From the NCBI GenBank assembly GCA_023375785.1, contig SZWC01014988.1:4482-49299 (forward strand): a stretch of 44,818 bases of DNA, read 5' to 3'. The stretch is from Penium margaritaceum (taxonomy: Eukaryota > Streptophyta > Zygnematophyceae > Desmidiales > Peniaceae). The notes under the pieces are model-generated. The model had not been told where the DNA came from. It worked only from the letters and a program-made list of their open reading frames with translations, and made no database searches. The translations under genes were made by a program, and so were the position numbers. Positions 1 to 10,722 of the stretch are shown here, piece by piece; within the stretch, counting starts at the first letter, position 1; each line of letters opens with the position of its first letter.

Positions 1-1883
1 CTGCTAGGGCTCAAGGCAGAGGCTGTCGAACGGCAGACTGTGACAGAACGCCAGGCACAACATTTTGGAGGTGGTGCTGGAGACGGATGGGCAACTGGAT
101 GCCGATGGGCCGAGGCACCACGTCGAGTGACCTCTTCGTGCGCTGCATTGCAGCGCACCGCCGTGTGCCGCCCTGACGCGCGCTTGCCACTGCCAGGTGG
201 CCCTGGCGGTCTGGATAAAAGCGTTGCCACTGCCAGATGTGTTTCCTAGTTGATAGTTGACATCATTTTTGGCCGTCGAGCTGACCGCACAGACGGACGT
301 CGTGCGAGGAAGGTGCAACAGGGGCTTGAGAGCGGAGTGGACAGCGGGAGAGCTCTTTTTTAGGGGAGAAGGAGAGCAGGTGTGGGGGCGAGAGTGGTCT
401 ACAGCATGAGCTTCAGCAAGGCATGTTTTGCAATCAGCCCTTTTTGCGGACCGCTATGTGTGATGGGGCAGTGAGGACAAGGTCCTGAACGGTGGTGTGA
501 ACCTAGTGGAAGGGCAGCCTGTCTCCCCGGCGTCCATGCGCATAGTGCACAGGTGTCCGGTCTTTGGTGTGGACGCCTGTGCGCAGCTGTGGTGGAGGAT
601 GACTTTGAACGCTAACCCGGAAGCAGGAAAAAGGGTGCTTTTCACCGCTTATGGTGGTCCCCACTAGCTGCTTCAGCGTGGCTCGTGGGCATGAGGGGGT
701 GGTCTCTTTCGCCATGACGCGCGTGGAGCACGTCATGGGTGGCTCATGGGTGTGTGCATGGAGCACGTCATGGCGAAGCACTCCATGGTGGCAGACGGTG
801 GGGGCCAGGAAGAATATCTCTCCCCTCCCCAGTTTTGACTCCCTTCTCCCGTGCTGACATGTGCAAGATGGAATGAACCCATCGCAATTTTCCACATTGA
901 CTTACTCGATGAAGAGCAGTTGTCGGCATTTGGTCTTGGTCGGAATGTCTTCACAGCATACGATGCGGCATTGAGGTGGACACAATCAGACTTGTGGATG
1001 CAAGCTCTTGACATGTGGTTTCTGTCCTCTGACTGGATGAATAGCAAACTGCTTGATGTAACCGCTCATGGGGCACACCTCGGAGTTTTTTGTTCCAACA
1101 TTCGGGATTTACTTTTCAGGAAAATGTGGCCATTTCTGGTGTTGGGGCTGTGCTTGCTGAACTGACATGGGACATGGGTCAAGTGTACAGTGGCATGTTG
1201 CGGAAAACACAATGGCCAATGGGTGATGCGAGATCATTCTGATGTTCAAGCAGATCCTGTGGAAATGCTACGTTGTGGAGGACACGCTGGGACGATGTGT
1301 GGGACTTATCACGCTCAGCAGTTGTGGCTGTGCAATGCTACGTGCGCTGATGAAGTGGCATGCAGTTCAATCATTGGAACGGCATGAACCCACACATGGG
1401 AAACAGGCAGAGGTTTTGGTGGAGATAATTCCAAAAAGAGGTGCAACTCTGAAGACCATGCCAAACATGGGTGCGGTTTGCGAGTTGGCAAGACAGCACA
1501 AACCTCGAAGTTCATCTTGACCATTTCGAGAATAGGACAATAATTTCAGTCAATGGGAACATGATTACCAAGTCTCAATGATCAAGTAAAATGTGTCTAA
1601 AGAGAGTGAAAGAGAGCAACCCTTCAATTCGTTCTGCATTGGAGAGCACGCTTTGAGTTACAGAATGTTACAGACGACAAAAAAAAGACAACAAAGACAT
1701 GATTGAAGGCGTGGAAATGATATTTTTAACATAATTGAGTAAGGGAGATATCTATTTTGTCTTGGTCTAGGTGGCCTCTAGGCTTCTTGCCACTTGCTTG
1801 TGTTGGTGTGTGGGCTTTGGTCTGACACCATTACGAGGACAACCTGGTTACTTTGGGTGTGGCACGATGCTCTGGTCGAGGTT
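1..1883. other. Left flank, no gene recognised
   Basis: No family match could be made here on either strand. The longest plausible reading is an open frame at 851-1165 on the plus strand (104 codons, rich in Trp, Leu and Asp). It has no motif I can name and is followed by stop-rich sequence. Around 700-790 the words TGGAGCACGTCATG and GCCATGACG recur in both orientations, making a small local repeat. From 1801 the sequence becomes a copy of part of element D (separate entry). It could be decayed host gene or unrecognised transposon DNA. Confidence 0.4.
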
Positions 1884-2090
1884 GAGCAAGCACCCGTGAC
1901 ATCGTGGCAGCTGTATGGCTGCTACTGGTGGGTGGAGCCATCACCCGTCGGTACTCCGGTGCTAGCCGGGTCTGCATAAGGGATCATGTCGTTGCGCTGT
2001 CTAATACTACTTCTTCATACCACCCGTGTGGGGTTTACGGATAATCGCCACGGTCGTTGCTCGCGATGGTGGAAGCCACACAAACCAACA
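1884..2090 (-). repeat. Element D 3' LTR, truncated
   Basis: This aligns with 7470-7684, the outer part of D's other LTR, including the outer end ...CAAACCAACA. Only about 207 of the expected 677 bases remain. At about 1884 the match stops and an inverted piece of D begins. Confidence 0.8.
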
Positions 2091-2098
2091 CCCCCCCT
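2091..2098 (-). other. Element D polypurine tract
   Basis: On the minus strand AGGGGGGG directly precedes the LTR start TGTTGG. This is the usual place for the plus-strand primer of an LTR retroelement, and it fixes D's orientation. Confidence 0.75.
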
Positions 2099-2167
2099 AG
2101 CTGACGCAACCGTCACCACAATGACGAGTGAGTGAAGGTAGCCAAGCATTGCTCGCAACAGCTGTAC

Positions 2168-2425
2168 AAGGTCTCCTCGTGACAGTAGTGTACTTCGCCA
2201 AGTGCCTGGGTCTCGACCATGCAAGACATAAATCACACACCCATGTGCTAAACTCCATACAAGTGGCACAAAGCAACAAGGTCTCCTCATCACCCTGGAA
2301 CACGTCTCCGGGGCCAGATTCTGGACCACACGTGCTCGCATGCATGGAGCATACGTAACACATGGAGGTAATGAGTCTCCATGTCACACTGATACAAGTC
2401 ACCAGGTGCGAGGGTCTCGACCTGC
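2168..2425. repeat. Diverged direct repeat in D 3' region
   Basis: A block of about 57 bases at 2168-2224 recurs at about 2365-2425. Both begin with a GTCTCC word, pass through a run like GACA-TG-TAC and end in GGGTCTCGACC. A third, partial copy starts at 2280. No coding meaning is evident. Confidence 0.45.
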
Positions 2426-2668
2426 ATAACGTCGACCAGAGCATCGTGCCACACCCAAAGTAACCATGTTGTCCTCATAATGGTGTGAGGCCAAAGCCCA
2501 AACACCAACACTTCCCCTGGGCTGCAGAGGCTGACAGCACGAGCAAAGCTGATGACTGTTACCAACACAATCCCTCAGGAGTAATCACGGCTCCGCCATG
2601 GCTTCATACCCCTGCATAGCAATAGTAAGGGTGAAGACGATGCTGGTCGGATGTGCTCGCACATAGCC

Positions 2669-5476
2669 TCACCCTAGAGCACCGTTGTCGCTGTCGTAGT
2701 CGTCACTACAGTCGCCACCTACTATAGTGACTGGTGCAGCGCTGAGGGCCTCCTCTAACTGCATCACTTGTTGTATGCCTGCCAGCTACTGAGCTGCAGA
2801 TCACGATGCAGACTCTACAGCGTCAAGACATGTGTACAGCTCGTCGAGATCTGCTGTGGCCGTCTGCCGGGAGGCTGCATCTGCGGCACGTAGGCGGTCA
2901 GTAGCGGAATGAACCTGGCGGTGGACCTCGATCGTGTACATGTCGGCATGAGTTGCGGCCTTTTGCAGCCTCGCCGCCTCATCATGCGGGGTAGCCATTG
3001 AATCATCCGTTGCTTGGCCGCCGGCTGCTGGCAGGGTGTCGACACCAGACAACGTGTCGGCATCTGTAGCATCAACATCTATAGGAGGTGCTATTACGGA
3101 GGCACCGACTGCTGCTCACACACTTGTCACTCGGTTGTCGATTACTGGTCAGACGTCGACATCCGTAGGTGAATCTACCTCTGCCGCATCGTCGCTGTCA
3201 TCGAGAGCCCGTATAATGTCTCGGGGTTCCTCAGAACCCTTGGTGCGCAACCAATCGTCCACCTGCCGCTGAACATCCGCCCATCCCCGAACTGCATCTT
3301 ATACAGACCTCTCAGCTGCCTCGTGGCGTGTGCGTAAATCCTCCACGCAGTCCTTAGTAGCCTATTGAGCACGAACATACATAGTGTAACAACAGATGCT
3401 GGCCTCCCAGCTTGGCCATGAGACCCTCCACGTGCACCTCTGCTCAAGCCACGATTGCCTCCTGCTCGTCGACCGCGGAGTGCAGGCGCTCTGGTACGAG
3501 AACTATAGCTTGGACTTGTGCAGGTGTGTCATCGACTGGAACCGCCATGGTATCACCTATGTCGATGAGGGCAGCCATGAGCCGGATGTCCGCAGCTCGC
3601 TCTGCATCCTCCATGGTAGATGCACTTGCAGGGGTCACTGTTGTAGGCTCATTTGATGCCGCCGACACAACCACCACTCGGCTGTCAAGAGTGTGGATCA
3701 TGGTAAGGGATGCTCTAGACACTATTGCTACTGAAGCATCTACTGATATCGCCTCCTCCAACTGTCAGCGCAAGTCCGACCGTCTCCACACTACACTGTG
3801 GAATGTCCACTTAGTAGCCTCGAGGCGCGTGTACACATCCTCGACGTCTACTGCCACTACCTGACGACCCGCGGTGTCTGTGGTGCTCCAACCTTTGCTC
3901 GCTGCACACAACTCAAGCATGAGGTCCTGTAGGTGCATGTCCGCACGTGTGACTGCATCCTCCTAGTCCTGAAGCGAAAAGTGTAGACGCTCGAGCACGA
4001 AGGCCGGCTCAGATGCTAGTGCATTAGTTAATGCTTGAGCTGTGTCCTCCATGACAATTGCACCTACACAGACAGCTGTGGCAGTGGTGTCGGCTATAGC
4101 AGATGTACTCGCAACCTTGACGTCTCCTGCCTCTCCGAGAGCCCCCTCTGCATGTGTACCTGTAATGGCTGATGGTATGGCTAAGGGAGCGTCTACCCTT
4201 GCTGTGTCAGTACAGGCTGCTGTAGGGGCGATAATCATCGTGGTGTCTGCACCAACAAGGGCATCCACTACTAGCGTCTTGTCTATAGTAGCGACAGGTA
4301 CTAGTACTACTGTCATGACATAGATGACTGTCAACACGCCCACTACCCCGACATCTGCTCCAAGGGCATCAACTGTCACCGTCATTGCCGCTATTGTATC
4401 GTCTGTTGCTACTGCCACACCTGCCACATCGGTCGCTGTCACTACAACATCGGTTGTAGTCTCTATCCCTGTCTCCATTGCTATGTCTACCTCCAACTCC
4501 TCATCGGACCACTCTTCCACCTCTGACTCCACATTGGACCACTCCTCGGATGATTCGTCCTCACAGAGAAAGTCCTGTCGGACAGCACCGTCCATCACAT
4601 CCCTCCTGCACTCTCGGGTGGTCGTCGGTAGACAATCCACCCCCCCCGTTGATTGACACATCTGTAGAGGCTAAGAAGGGGTGCTACATCAATCGTGGGA
4701 CCGGGGACAAGGGAGTCAGCTCCACGGTAGCATCTGCCACTTCTACTACTGCCGCTACCTGCTGGGAACGTCTAGCCAAACGTGACATCCGCTACCTTAC
4801 GTGCCAAGTGCAAGCGCGAGGAGCACGAGCTGAAGGGACTATCATAGAAGTGGAGGGGTCAGATGTCGGGATGACTCCCACCGACTCGAGGATAGAGCGG
4901 AGGGTGTCAGATGTAGAGCTAAGGTCGAGAAGCGTGGCATCGTCAGGTAACGCCACAGACAGAGGTGAGGATGGCGAAGAGGAACATGGGGGTGTCTGTA
5001 TAAGCATGGTGGCAACGGCCCGCTCGGAGACCACATGGTCTGTGAGCTGTTGCATCATGTGCTTAAGACACTGGAGCTCGGTGTATAACACTACCATAGC
5101 TCCACTGAGGGGTGCCACGGTATCGGCCAACAATGTCTCTGAGTCAGATGGTGAAGAAGAAGGGCCGGACCGTATCCAGGGCGGTTGCAACCCGGCAAGG
5201 CGCTGGCGACATTGGCGCCAGCCATGGTGCCGATCACCACAGTAGTAGCACGCAAAGCCATTTGACGCTTAAGGCGTGTGCCACGGCTGCAAATGGGACT
5301 GTGGACGCGGCGCCTGCCACGCATGCAGTGCGGGTGCCAACCACGACGCCGGCTGTGCTCCCTGCCATGTCAGTCTGCTCGTCTCTGGAGCTTGGCATGA
5401 GTGAGTGCACACGGCACCTGCTCCGACTAGCACAAGGCCACATGGGGAGGTGGGCGATCAAAGCATAGTCTCTCAA
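2669..5476 (-). pseudogene. Element D long ORF: CCHC protein with acidic coiled-coil-like repeats
   Basis: On the minus strand a coding-like region of about 2.8 kb is broken by several stops and a few frameshifts. A zinc knuckle CYYCGDRHHGWRQC (C-X2-C-X4-H-X4-C) lies at 5250-5209, as in Gag. It is followed by a leucine-rich helical stretch (5190-4792), then an acidic Thr/Ala/Val-rich part (4661-3963). A region with repeated modules follows. The pattern RADMH...GRQ...VEDVYTRLEA (3960-3810) recurs as HADMY...SRQ...LDELYTCLDA (2970-2815), and VLERLHFSLQD recurs as VPERLHSAVDE. A Glu/Asp/Arg-rich stretch lies near 3340-3170. It ends in DSDNGALG at the TGA of 2671-2669. No pol domain is present. 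I do not recognise the family. It may be an extended Gag or a captured structural protein. Confidence 0.5.
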
Positions 5477-5479
5477 AAG

Positions 5480-6995
5480 TACTGTAATGTCGTCATGAGG
5501 ACGGCCACAATCACGCTAATGGTGCGCTACTCTGCGACTGCTACGTGATTGTTATGTTGCTATCGTGTGGCTATCGCAATGTGCTACCTCAAGTCGCATT
5601 CGGTGTTGTTGCTGTTGTCACTACTGCCTACTGCCACCGTCAACACCGACGGCGTTGCTCCCCGCCACACTTCTTGCGACTGGTAATGATGCTGGTGGTG
5701 CCACTGCGGTTGCGGCTTCTGCTGCTACACCGGTCGTCGTCACCAATCGAAGACTGTGACCTCTAGCCACCTCCTTTTTTTCTTTTGTTTCTTGAGTGTC
5801 CCACTCGTGGACCCCCCTTGTCCTTTTGTTTTGTGGTTTGGTTCACCGAACACTCGGTGCTAGTCGGATACATCTTCCCGGTGTTTTGCTCCAGTGCCCC
5901 ACTCAAGGAAACCCCCTGTCCCCCTTTCTTTGTTGTCTAGCTTGACCCTCATGGCGAGCGCAGTGGAGGGGGAGGCTCGCACCCCCCCTCGTGCGCAGCC
6001 GGCCGAAGGCTGCCCGTCGGCCTCCCCTGCCCCTCTCAGTCGGCAGGAGGCCGGTGTCTGGTCGGCATGTGCCGGCTCGTGTGCCGGCGCTGGGCCAACG
6101 CTCTGTCACGCCCTCCATCGGCACGATAGGCATGACCGACGGGACCCCCCCCAAACGGGGTCCCTTGTGTTGGGTCCCCTTCAAACCCGACAGCAATAGT
6201 GGCTGTAGCAAGTACTACAACAACTATTGCAACAACTGCTGCAATGGCTGCTGCGGATGCTGAATTGGCTGCTCTGGCTACTACAGTTGCACACCGTCGC
6301 TGTTGCAGCTACTCGCCACCGCTGTTGCAGCTGCTTTCCGCTGCTGATGCAGCTATTTACTGCCGTTGCTATTGTAGTTGCTATTATGCCTCCTGCTGCC
6401 CTCCGCCACTACTGCGAACAGCTGCTCGTCACCTCTGCTCCTACAGTTGTCTGTCGTTGCTACTCTTGCAGTTGCTTGCTACCATTGCTGCTGCTGGTTG
6501 GTGCTGTAGCTCCTCGTTTTGCTGCGGCTACTACTGCTGTGCTACTGCTACAGTTGTTACATCTACTACGGTTACTGCTCCGGGCTGGTGATGCCACTGT
6601 AGTTGTAAGCTGCTGCCGCCGCTGTGCGATACCACTGCTCGCAGCCGTTGCTGCAAGCTTTTGCTACGAGCTGCTTCTCCTCCTTTTTTCCCTTGTATAT
6701 AGGCCGGTAGCTAGACACAACTACTACTCCAACCCGTTGCTACTGCTACTGCCTGGCGTGGCTATTGCCCGTAGCCGCTCCAGCTGCAGGTGCTTCCTAC
6801 CACTAATGTTGCTAGAACTGTTGTTGCTTGCAGCTCTCGCCGTTGTCTCTGCTGCATCCAAAGCTCCCTTGCAATGTTGTCTAGGTGGGTCCCTCCAGGA
6901 TGTGCTGCTGCTCCTATGGATGGCTACCGCTATTGCCACTCACTACTGCTGTTGGTGCGTCTCTCCTGCACAGCAAAATGAGTTGTGGCTCGTTT
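5480..6995 (-). other. Element D untranslated leader
   Basis: This lies between the primer-binding site and the ORF. On the minus strand it is full of CAG/CAA/TAG triplet runs, as is the leader of element C, so minus-strand frames are closed. The complementary strand shows spurious Leu/Ala/Cys-rich open frames for the same reason. A more GC-rich block with long C runs (about 5780-6190) interrupts the triplet pattern and may be a separate insertion. Confidence 0.5.
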
Positions 6996-7007
6996 CCTCT
7001 GATACCA
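6996..7007 (-). other. Element D primer-binding site
   Basis: On the minus strand TGGTATCAGAGG directly follows the LTR end TTTCTCA. It matches 11 of 12 bases of the standard plant copia site complementary to the 3' end of initiator tRNA-Met. Confidence 0.85.
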
Positions 7008-7684
7008 TGAGAAACGTTCGGGAACATTCCTAACTGCTTGCCACTTCACTAAGCATCAGCGCTGAGTCCGTGTGTGATGATAGTAAGAAGTCATGCACGA
7101 AACTGCAAGGGTCTGGGTAGGGACACATAGAGAGTGTCAAGATGCTAAAATGGAATACAATTTAAGAGAGACATGACAATTGACAAGAACACAACATAAA
7201 TACCTGCCATAGCACACGGCAAGTGACGCACGCGTAGTGCCAGTTTGTCATAAGTCCGTCCCAAAACCATTGTTTTGGCCGTAACTCTGCGCACATGTAT
7301 CCAAACGCAACACCATATAAACCTAGAGATGAAAAATCTTGAGCCAAACGCTACGAATGGTCACACGCACATGTCTGGCATGGATCACTGGAAAAACAAT
7401 GCAAAACATGGAAGTTAGAATCAGAAGTAGTCCATTGAGAAAACTCTAGTGACTCTAGAAACACTGCAGAGCATCCAAGCAAGCACCCAGGACATCGTGT
7501 CTGCTGTATGGCTACTACTAGTGGGTGGAGCCACCACCTGTCGGTACTCCGGCACCAGCCGGGTTTGCATCAGGGATCATGTCATTGCGCTCTCCAGTAC
7601 TATTGCTCCATACCACCAGTGTGGGATATACGGATTATCACCACGGTCGTCGCTCGTGACAGGTGGAAGCCACACAAACCAACA
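7008..7684 (-). repeat. Element D 5' LTR
   Basis: This is 677 bases with TG...CA ends. Its reverse complement aligns over most of its length with the LTR of element C at 7716-8358, so both come from one family. The outer 210 bases recur at 1884-2090. Confidence 0.8.
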
Positions 7685-7715
7685 ACTTGCACGCATTTTT
7701 GAGGCAAGGGGAAAC

Positions 7716-8358
7716 TGCTGTGATGTGAGTCGTCTATGTCTAGATGTAGAGCTTATTATGACCACTCCACTGTTTCCATGCTCGTGCAGATCCCTGATGC
7801 TAACTTAGCTGGTGAAGGGGCAACAACGGGTGGTGGCTCCACTTACCAGCAGTTGCCAGATAGCTGCCACGACGTCCCAAGTACTTGCTTGGGTGCTGTC
7901 CAGTTTTTCTACATTTGCCAGAGTTTTCTCCGTAGATTGGCTCTGGAGCTTAGTTTGCATGTTTTGCATTGTCTGTTCAATGATCCATGCTCAACCTGTG
8001 CGTGTGACTAGTCGTGGCGTCCAACTCAATATTATGTATCTCTCTATTCAGACAGTGTTGCGTTCGGATGTCTGTGTAGAGAGTTATGGCGAAAACAGTG
8101 GTTTTGGGCCGGTTCAGGACAAACTAACACTGCTGCATGTGTCACCCGTCGTACGCCGCGGCAACTATTTACACAATGTGCTTGTAAGATGTCATTTCTC
8201 TTTGCAGTACTAGGCTATTGGAGCTTATGAGTCTTTGTGTGTGTCTCTTGCCTAACCCTTTTTTTCTTACACTTAGTTGTTTGCTTGTGGGCCAACCTAC
8301 ATGACAGTGTTGCCACATCAGCAACAGCAAGGCCAGGAAGCTTCTTAGCGATTTCTCA
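7716..8358 (+). repeat. Element C 5' LTR
   Basis: This is 643 bases, starting TGCTGTGATGTGA and ending TTTCTCA next to the primer-binding site. It aligns with 26865-27525 at roughly three quarters identity. Shared blocks include GGGTGGTGGCTCCAC and AGGCCAGGAAGCTTC. The divergence makes C the oldest of the nested trio. Confidence 0.85.
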
Positions 8359-8370
8359 TGGTATCAGAGT
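8359..8370 (+). other. Element C primer-binding site
   Basis: TGGTATCAGAGT follows the LTR directly and pairs with the 3' end of plant initiator tRNA-Met (11 of 12 bases match TGGTATCAGAGC). Confidence 0.9.
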
Positions 8371-9324
8371 AGCGAGACCTCTATTGCTGATCTACGCCAT
8401 AGAGACACATCAACAGTAGTAGCGAGATTCATCATCACAGCCATATGATGGGATCCGTCGCATGGGACGTTGGCGGAAGAGGCGTCGTCCTGACGTCAGT
8501 AGCAACGACATCACCAGGCAACCACCACCATCATAGAAAGAGCAGTTGCGGTAGTGACGAGCTGCAGCAGCCACACTGAGTGGTAGTGGCAACACTGGTT
8601 GGCTACAACAGCCATGTCTGGCTGCTATCCTTTACAAGTAAAAGAAGGGAGATAGGTCGCAGAAGTAGCTCTCGGTGGTGGCTATGAGTAGTGGCAATGG
8701 ACAATGGCGCCAACAGCTAGGAGTAACAGAGGCATCAATAGCTACAAGGAACAACAACAGAGTAGCAACATAGACAACATGATCAGAGGATCAACATTAC
8801 AACTAATGTAGCAATAGTAGTAATAGTAGCAGCAACAACTGCGTAGCAATGGTAGCTGCTACAATAGCGTAGCAATAGTGGCAACAACTGCAGCAGAACA
8901 GACTCGTCGTAGTAGAAGCGATGACTACTGTCTTGTGAAAAATTGTTGCTACACAAAAATCGCTACTCAGCAGTGCTGTGGAGCTGCATAGAAGAAGTGC
9001 AATATTACGTAACAGCTATGCAGGCCTATGTAGCCCCTATGCAACCACGAGTAGTGGGAGACGCGGTCACCTCTTCTGTCTTCATCACCAGAGCTCGCCT
9101 GAATGAAAAGGAAAAAAGGAAAAAATTCACTGGCGTACAATTTGTCAGCAAAAAAATGCTATTCTAAAATATGCTGGCACCAAAATGGAGGAGTGCTGAT
9201 ATCATGATCAATAGTGTTAATATCAGGCGTTCGTTAATCAAAACGTCATTTTTAACATCGTTTTGACTCGTCGAGAAACACTGTCGGTTTCCTATTTTGA
9301 ACGTTCGGCACCATACTAAGCACT
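8371..9324 (+). other. Element C untranslated leader
   Basis: This is stop-rich sequence with dense CAG/CAA/TAG triplet runs at about 8690-8920, like the leader of D read on its own strand. No gene is seen in it. The last 200 bases, before the first gag ATG at 9325, are less repetitive. Confidence 0.6.
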
Positions 9325-10722
9325 ATGATAACGCCAGTCCGTGACAAGGGTAAGGGCCTAGGAGACCCCTCCTCTTCCTCCCCTTTGGGCATCAGCAGTG
9401 ATAAACCAACGCAGTGCAGGGAGTTGTTGAGTTATAGAAGGGTCGTTCAAGGGCCTCATCGCAGCCACCAGGACAATCTACTGGAGCTGCATCGTCCGTT
9501 CAATAGTGTATGTCCTACACAACACCTCGGCCTCAGTACCCCTCATCACGGGTCGACATGAGGGATGACGAGGAGATAGAGGATGACACACATGAGGAGG
9601 AGATTTCTATCCTTAAGGAGTGCATTCGTGAGCTGTGGTGAGGGTCATAGCCTCTCACCTCGCCACCTTTTTGTCGTTAGGATCAGGAACGTTGTTCAGC
9701 AATGTACACTTTCGCTGGCATTTCTCTCACTGGTAGTCTCCCTATAACTCGTCCACTATCTCCTGATCCAGAGGTCACCCTCTGCACGGAGAGATGACCG
9801 AAGGAATTTGAGACACCTCCACCCTGTTCACATAGCAACGAGGGCTTTGATAGTTGGGAGACCTTGTTCTAGGTGTGGGCCGATTCTGAGGGAGTCTGGC
9901 CTCACTACCATACCCAGTACCAGACCCGTGATGCTCACCAGGTCCACGTTGTAGTAAGAGAGATGCGCGTTCTGCTCTATGCCGTGCCACGAGAAATTGT
10001 GGTTGACTTCCGCCCCGTCCTTGGCGAGATCGGGACCGTAACTGGAGCAAACCTATGCTAGAACCGGGAGCTGGCTCTGACACTACTTGCTGCACAAACC
10101 CATACCACAAGGGCGGCTTGATTGCATGAGTTCCACTCCCTCTGTCATGGTCCCACGAACCTCGCAGCTGACTACTAGAGGCAGGTGATGCGCATTTGCA
10201 CACGCCTTGGGAGTGGTGGCAGGACACGGCTGTGGGTTCTGGCCACCATCATGATGGGGGCACACTTGGACAACGTGAAGCTCTTTATGGGCTTTGACCA
10301 TGTGGCTCTCTCTAAGTTTTCGGAGATACTATCAGTACTTCCTTAGGCCCATCCCTACTTCCTCATGGCGACATCGGCTCATGAGGTTGCTATCGTCTTT
10401 CAGCGGAGTCCACTTGTCGTAGTAGTGACAGCGACCCTTCCTAAACTTGCGACCAGTCCTACACCACTTCCTCCTCGTCCTCCTCCTCCTCTACCTTGAG
10501 CGGCTGAACTCAGGGCATTGCAGCAGTCACACAAGGGAAGAAAGGGAAAAATCGACATGTCAAGGGATGCTAACAACAGTAGCAGTAGCAGTCAACGAGT
10601 AGAGGCAATGGAAACTTTGTCCACTATAACAACTATGGAGGTGCTCAACGCTATACAAGTGTGAGTAGTCCCTTGATTGGCCTTGAATCATGTGCAACCT
10701 CTAGGTGGCGCACGCATAGCGG
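9325..10722 (+). pseudogene. gag: Element C gag, degraded
   Basis: A first open frame starts at 9325. Reading frames then shift repeatedly with stops. The clearest stretch (about 10120-10400) reads HEFHSLCHGPTNLAADY, then a stop, then RQVMRICTRL, and later FMGFDHVALSKFSEILS. This resembles the central part of copia Gag, where a helix ending in a Tyr/Gln motif precedes a hydrophobic 'L-GL' segment. After it comes a Lys/Arg-rich tail (about 10510-10560). No intact CCHC knuckle is visible. Gag would form the particle shell. Confidence 0.6.

Larger units (their letters stand above)
1801..2510. repeat. Inverted repeat, arms 1801-1883 and 2427-2510
   Basis: The plus strand from 1801, starting TGTTGGTGTG, matches the reverse complement of 2427-2510 with roughly seven differences in 83 bases. 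The left arm abuts the point where element D's left LTR is cut off (about 1884). The right arm lies inside D's 3' internal region. The layout suggests that an inverted piece of D replaced the rest of that LTR. Confidence 0.7.
1884..7684 (-). mobile_element. Element D: non-autonomous copia-related LTR element
   Basis: Read on the minus strand, D has a full 5' LTR (7008-7684), a primer-binding site (6996-7007), a repeat-rich leader, one long degenerate ORF (5476-2669), a polypurine tract (2091-2098) and a truncated 3' LTR (1884-2090). Its LTR aligns with that of element C, with shared blocks such as the reverse complement of GGGTGGTGGCTCCAC. D therefore belongs to C's family. The internal region is only about 4.9 kb, and no protease, integrase, reverse transcriptase or RNase H motif could be found in it. 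I infer a LARD-like passenger that depended on C-type enzymes. No target duplication can be checked because the left end is missing. Confidence 0.75.

Noticed and set aside
4042..4656. Plus-strand Thr/Val/Ala-rich open frames
   Set aside because: They lie opposite the D ORF. The LTRs, primer site, polypurine tract and CCHC motif all put coding on the minus strand.
6199..7033. Long plus-strand Leu/Ala/Cys-rich open frames
   Set aside because: They are the complement of CAG/CAA/TAG triplet runs in the minus-strand leader of element D; composition is an artefact of the repeats.
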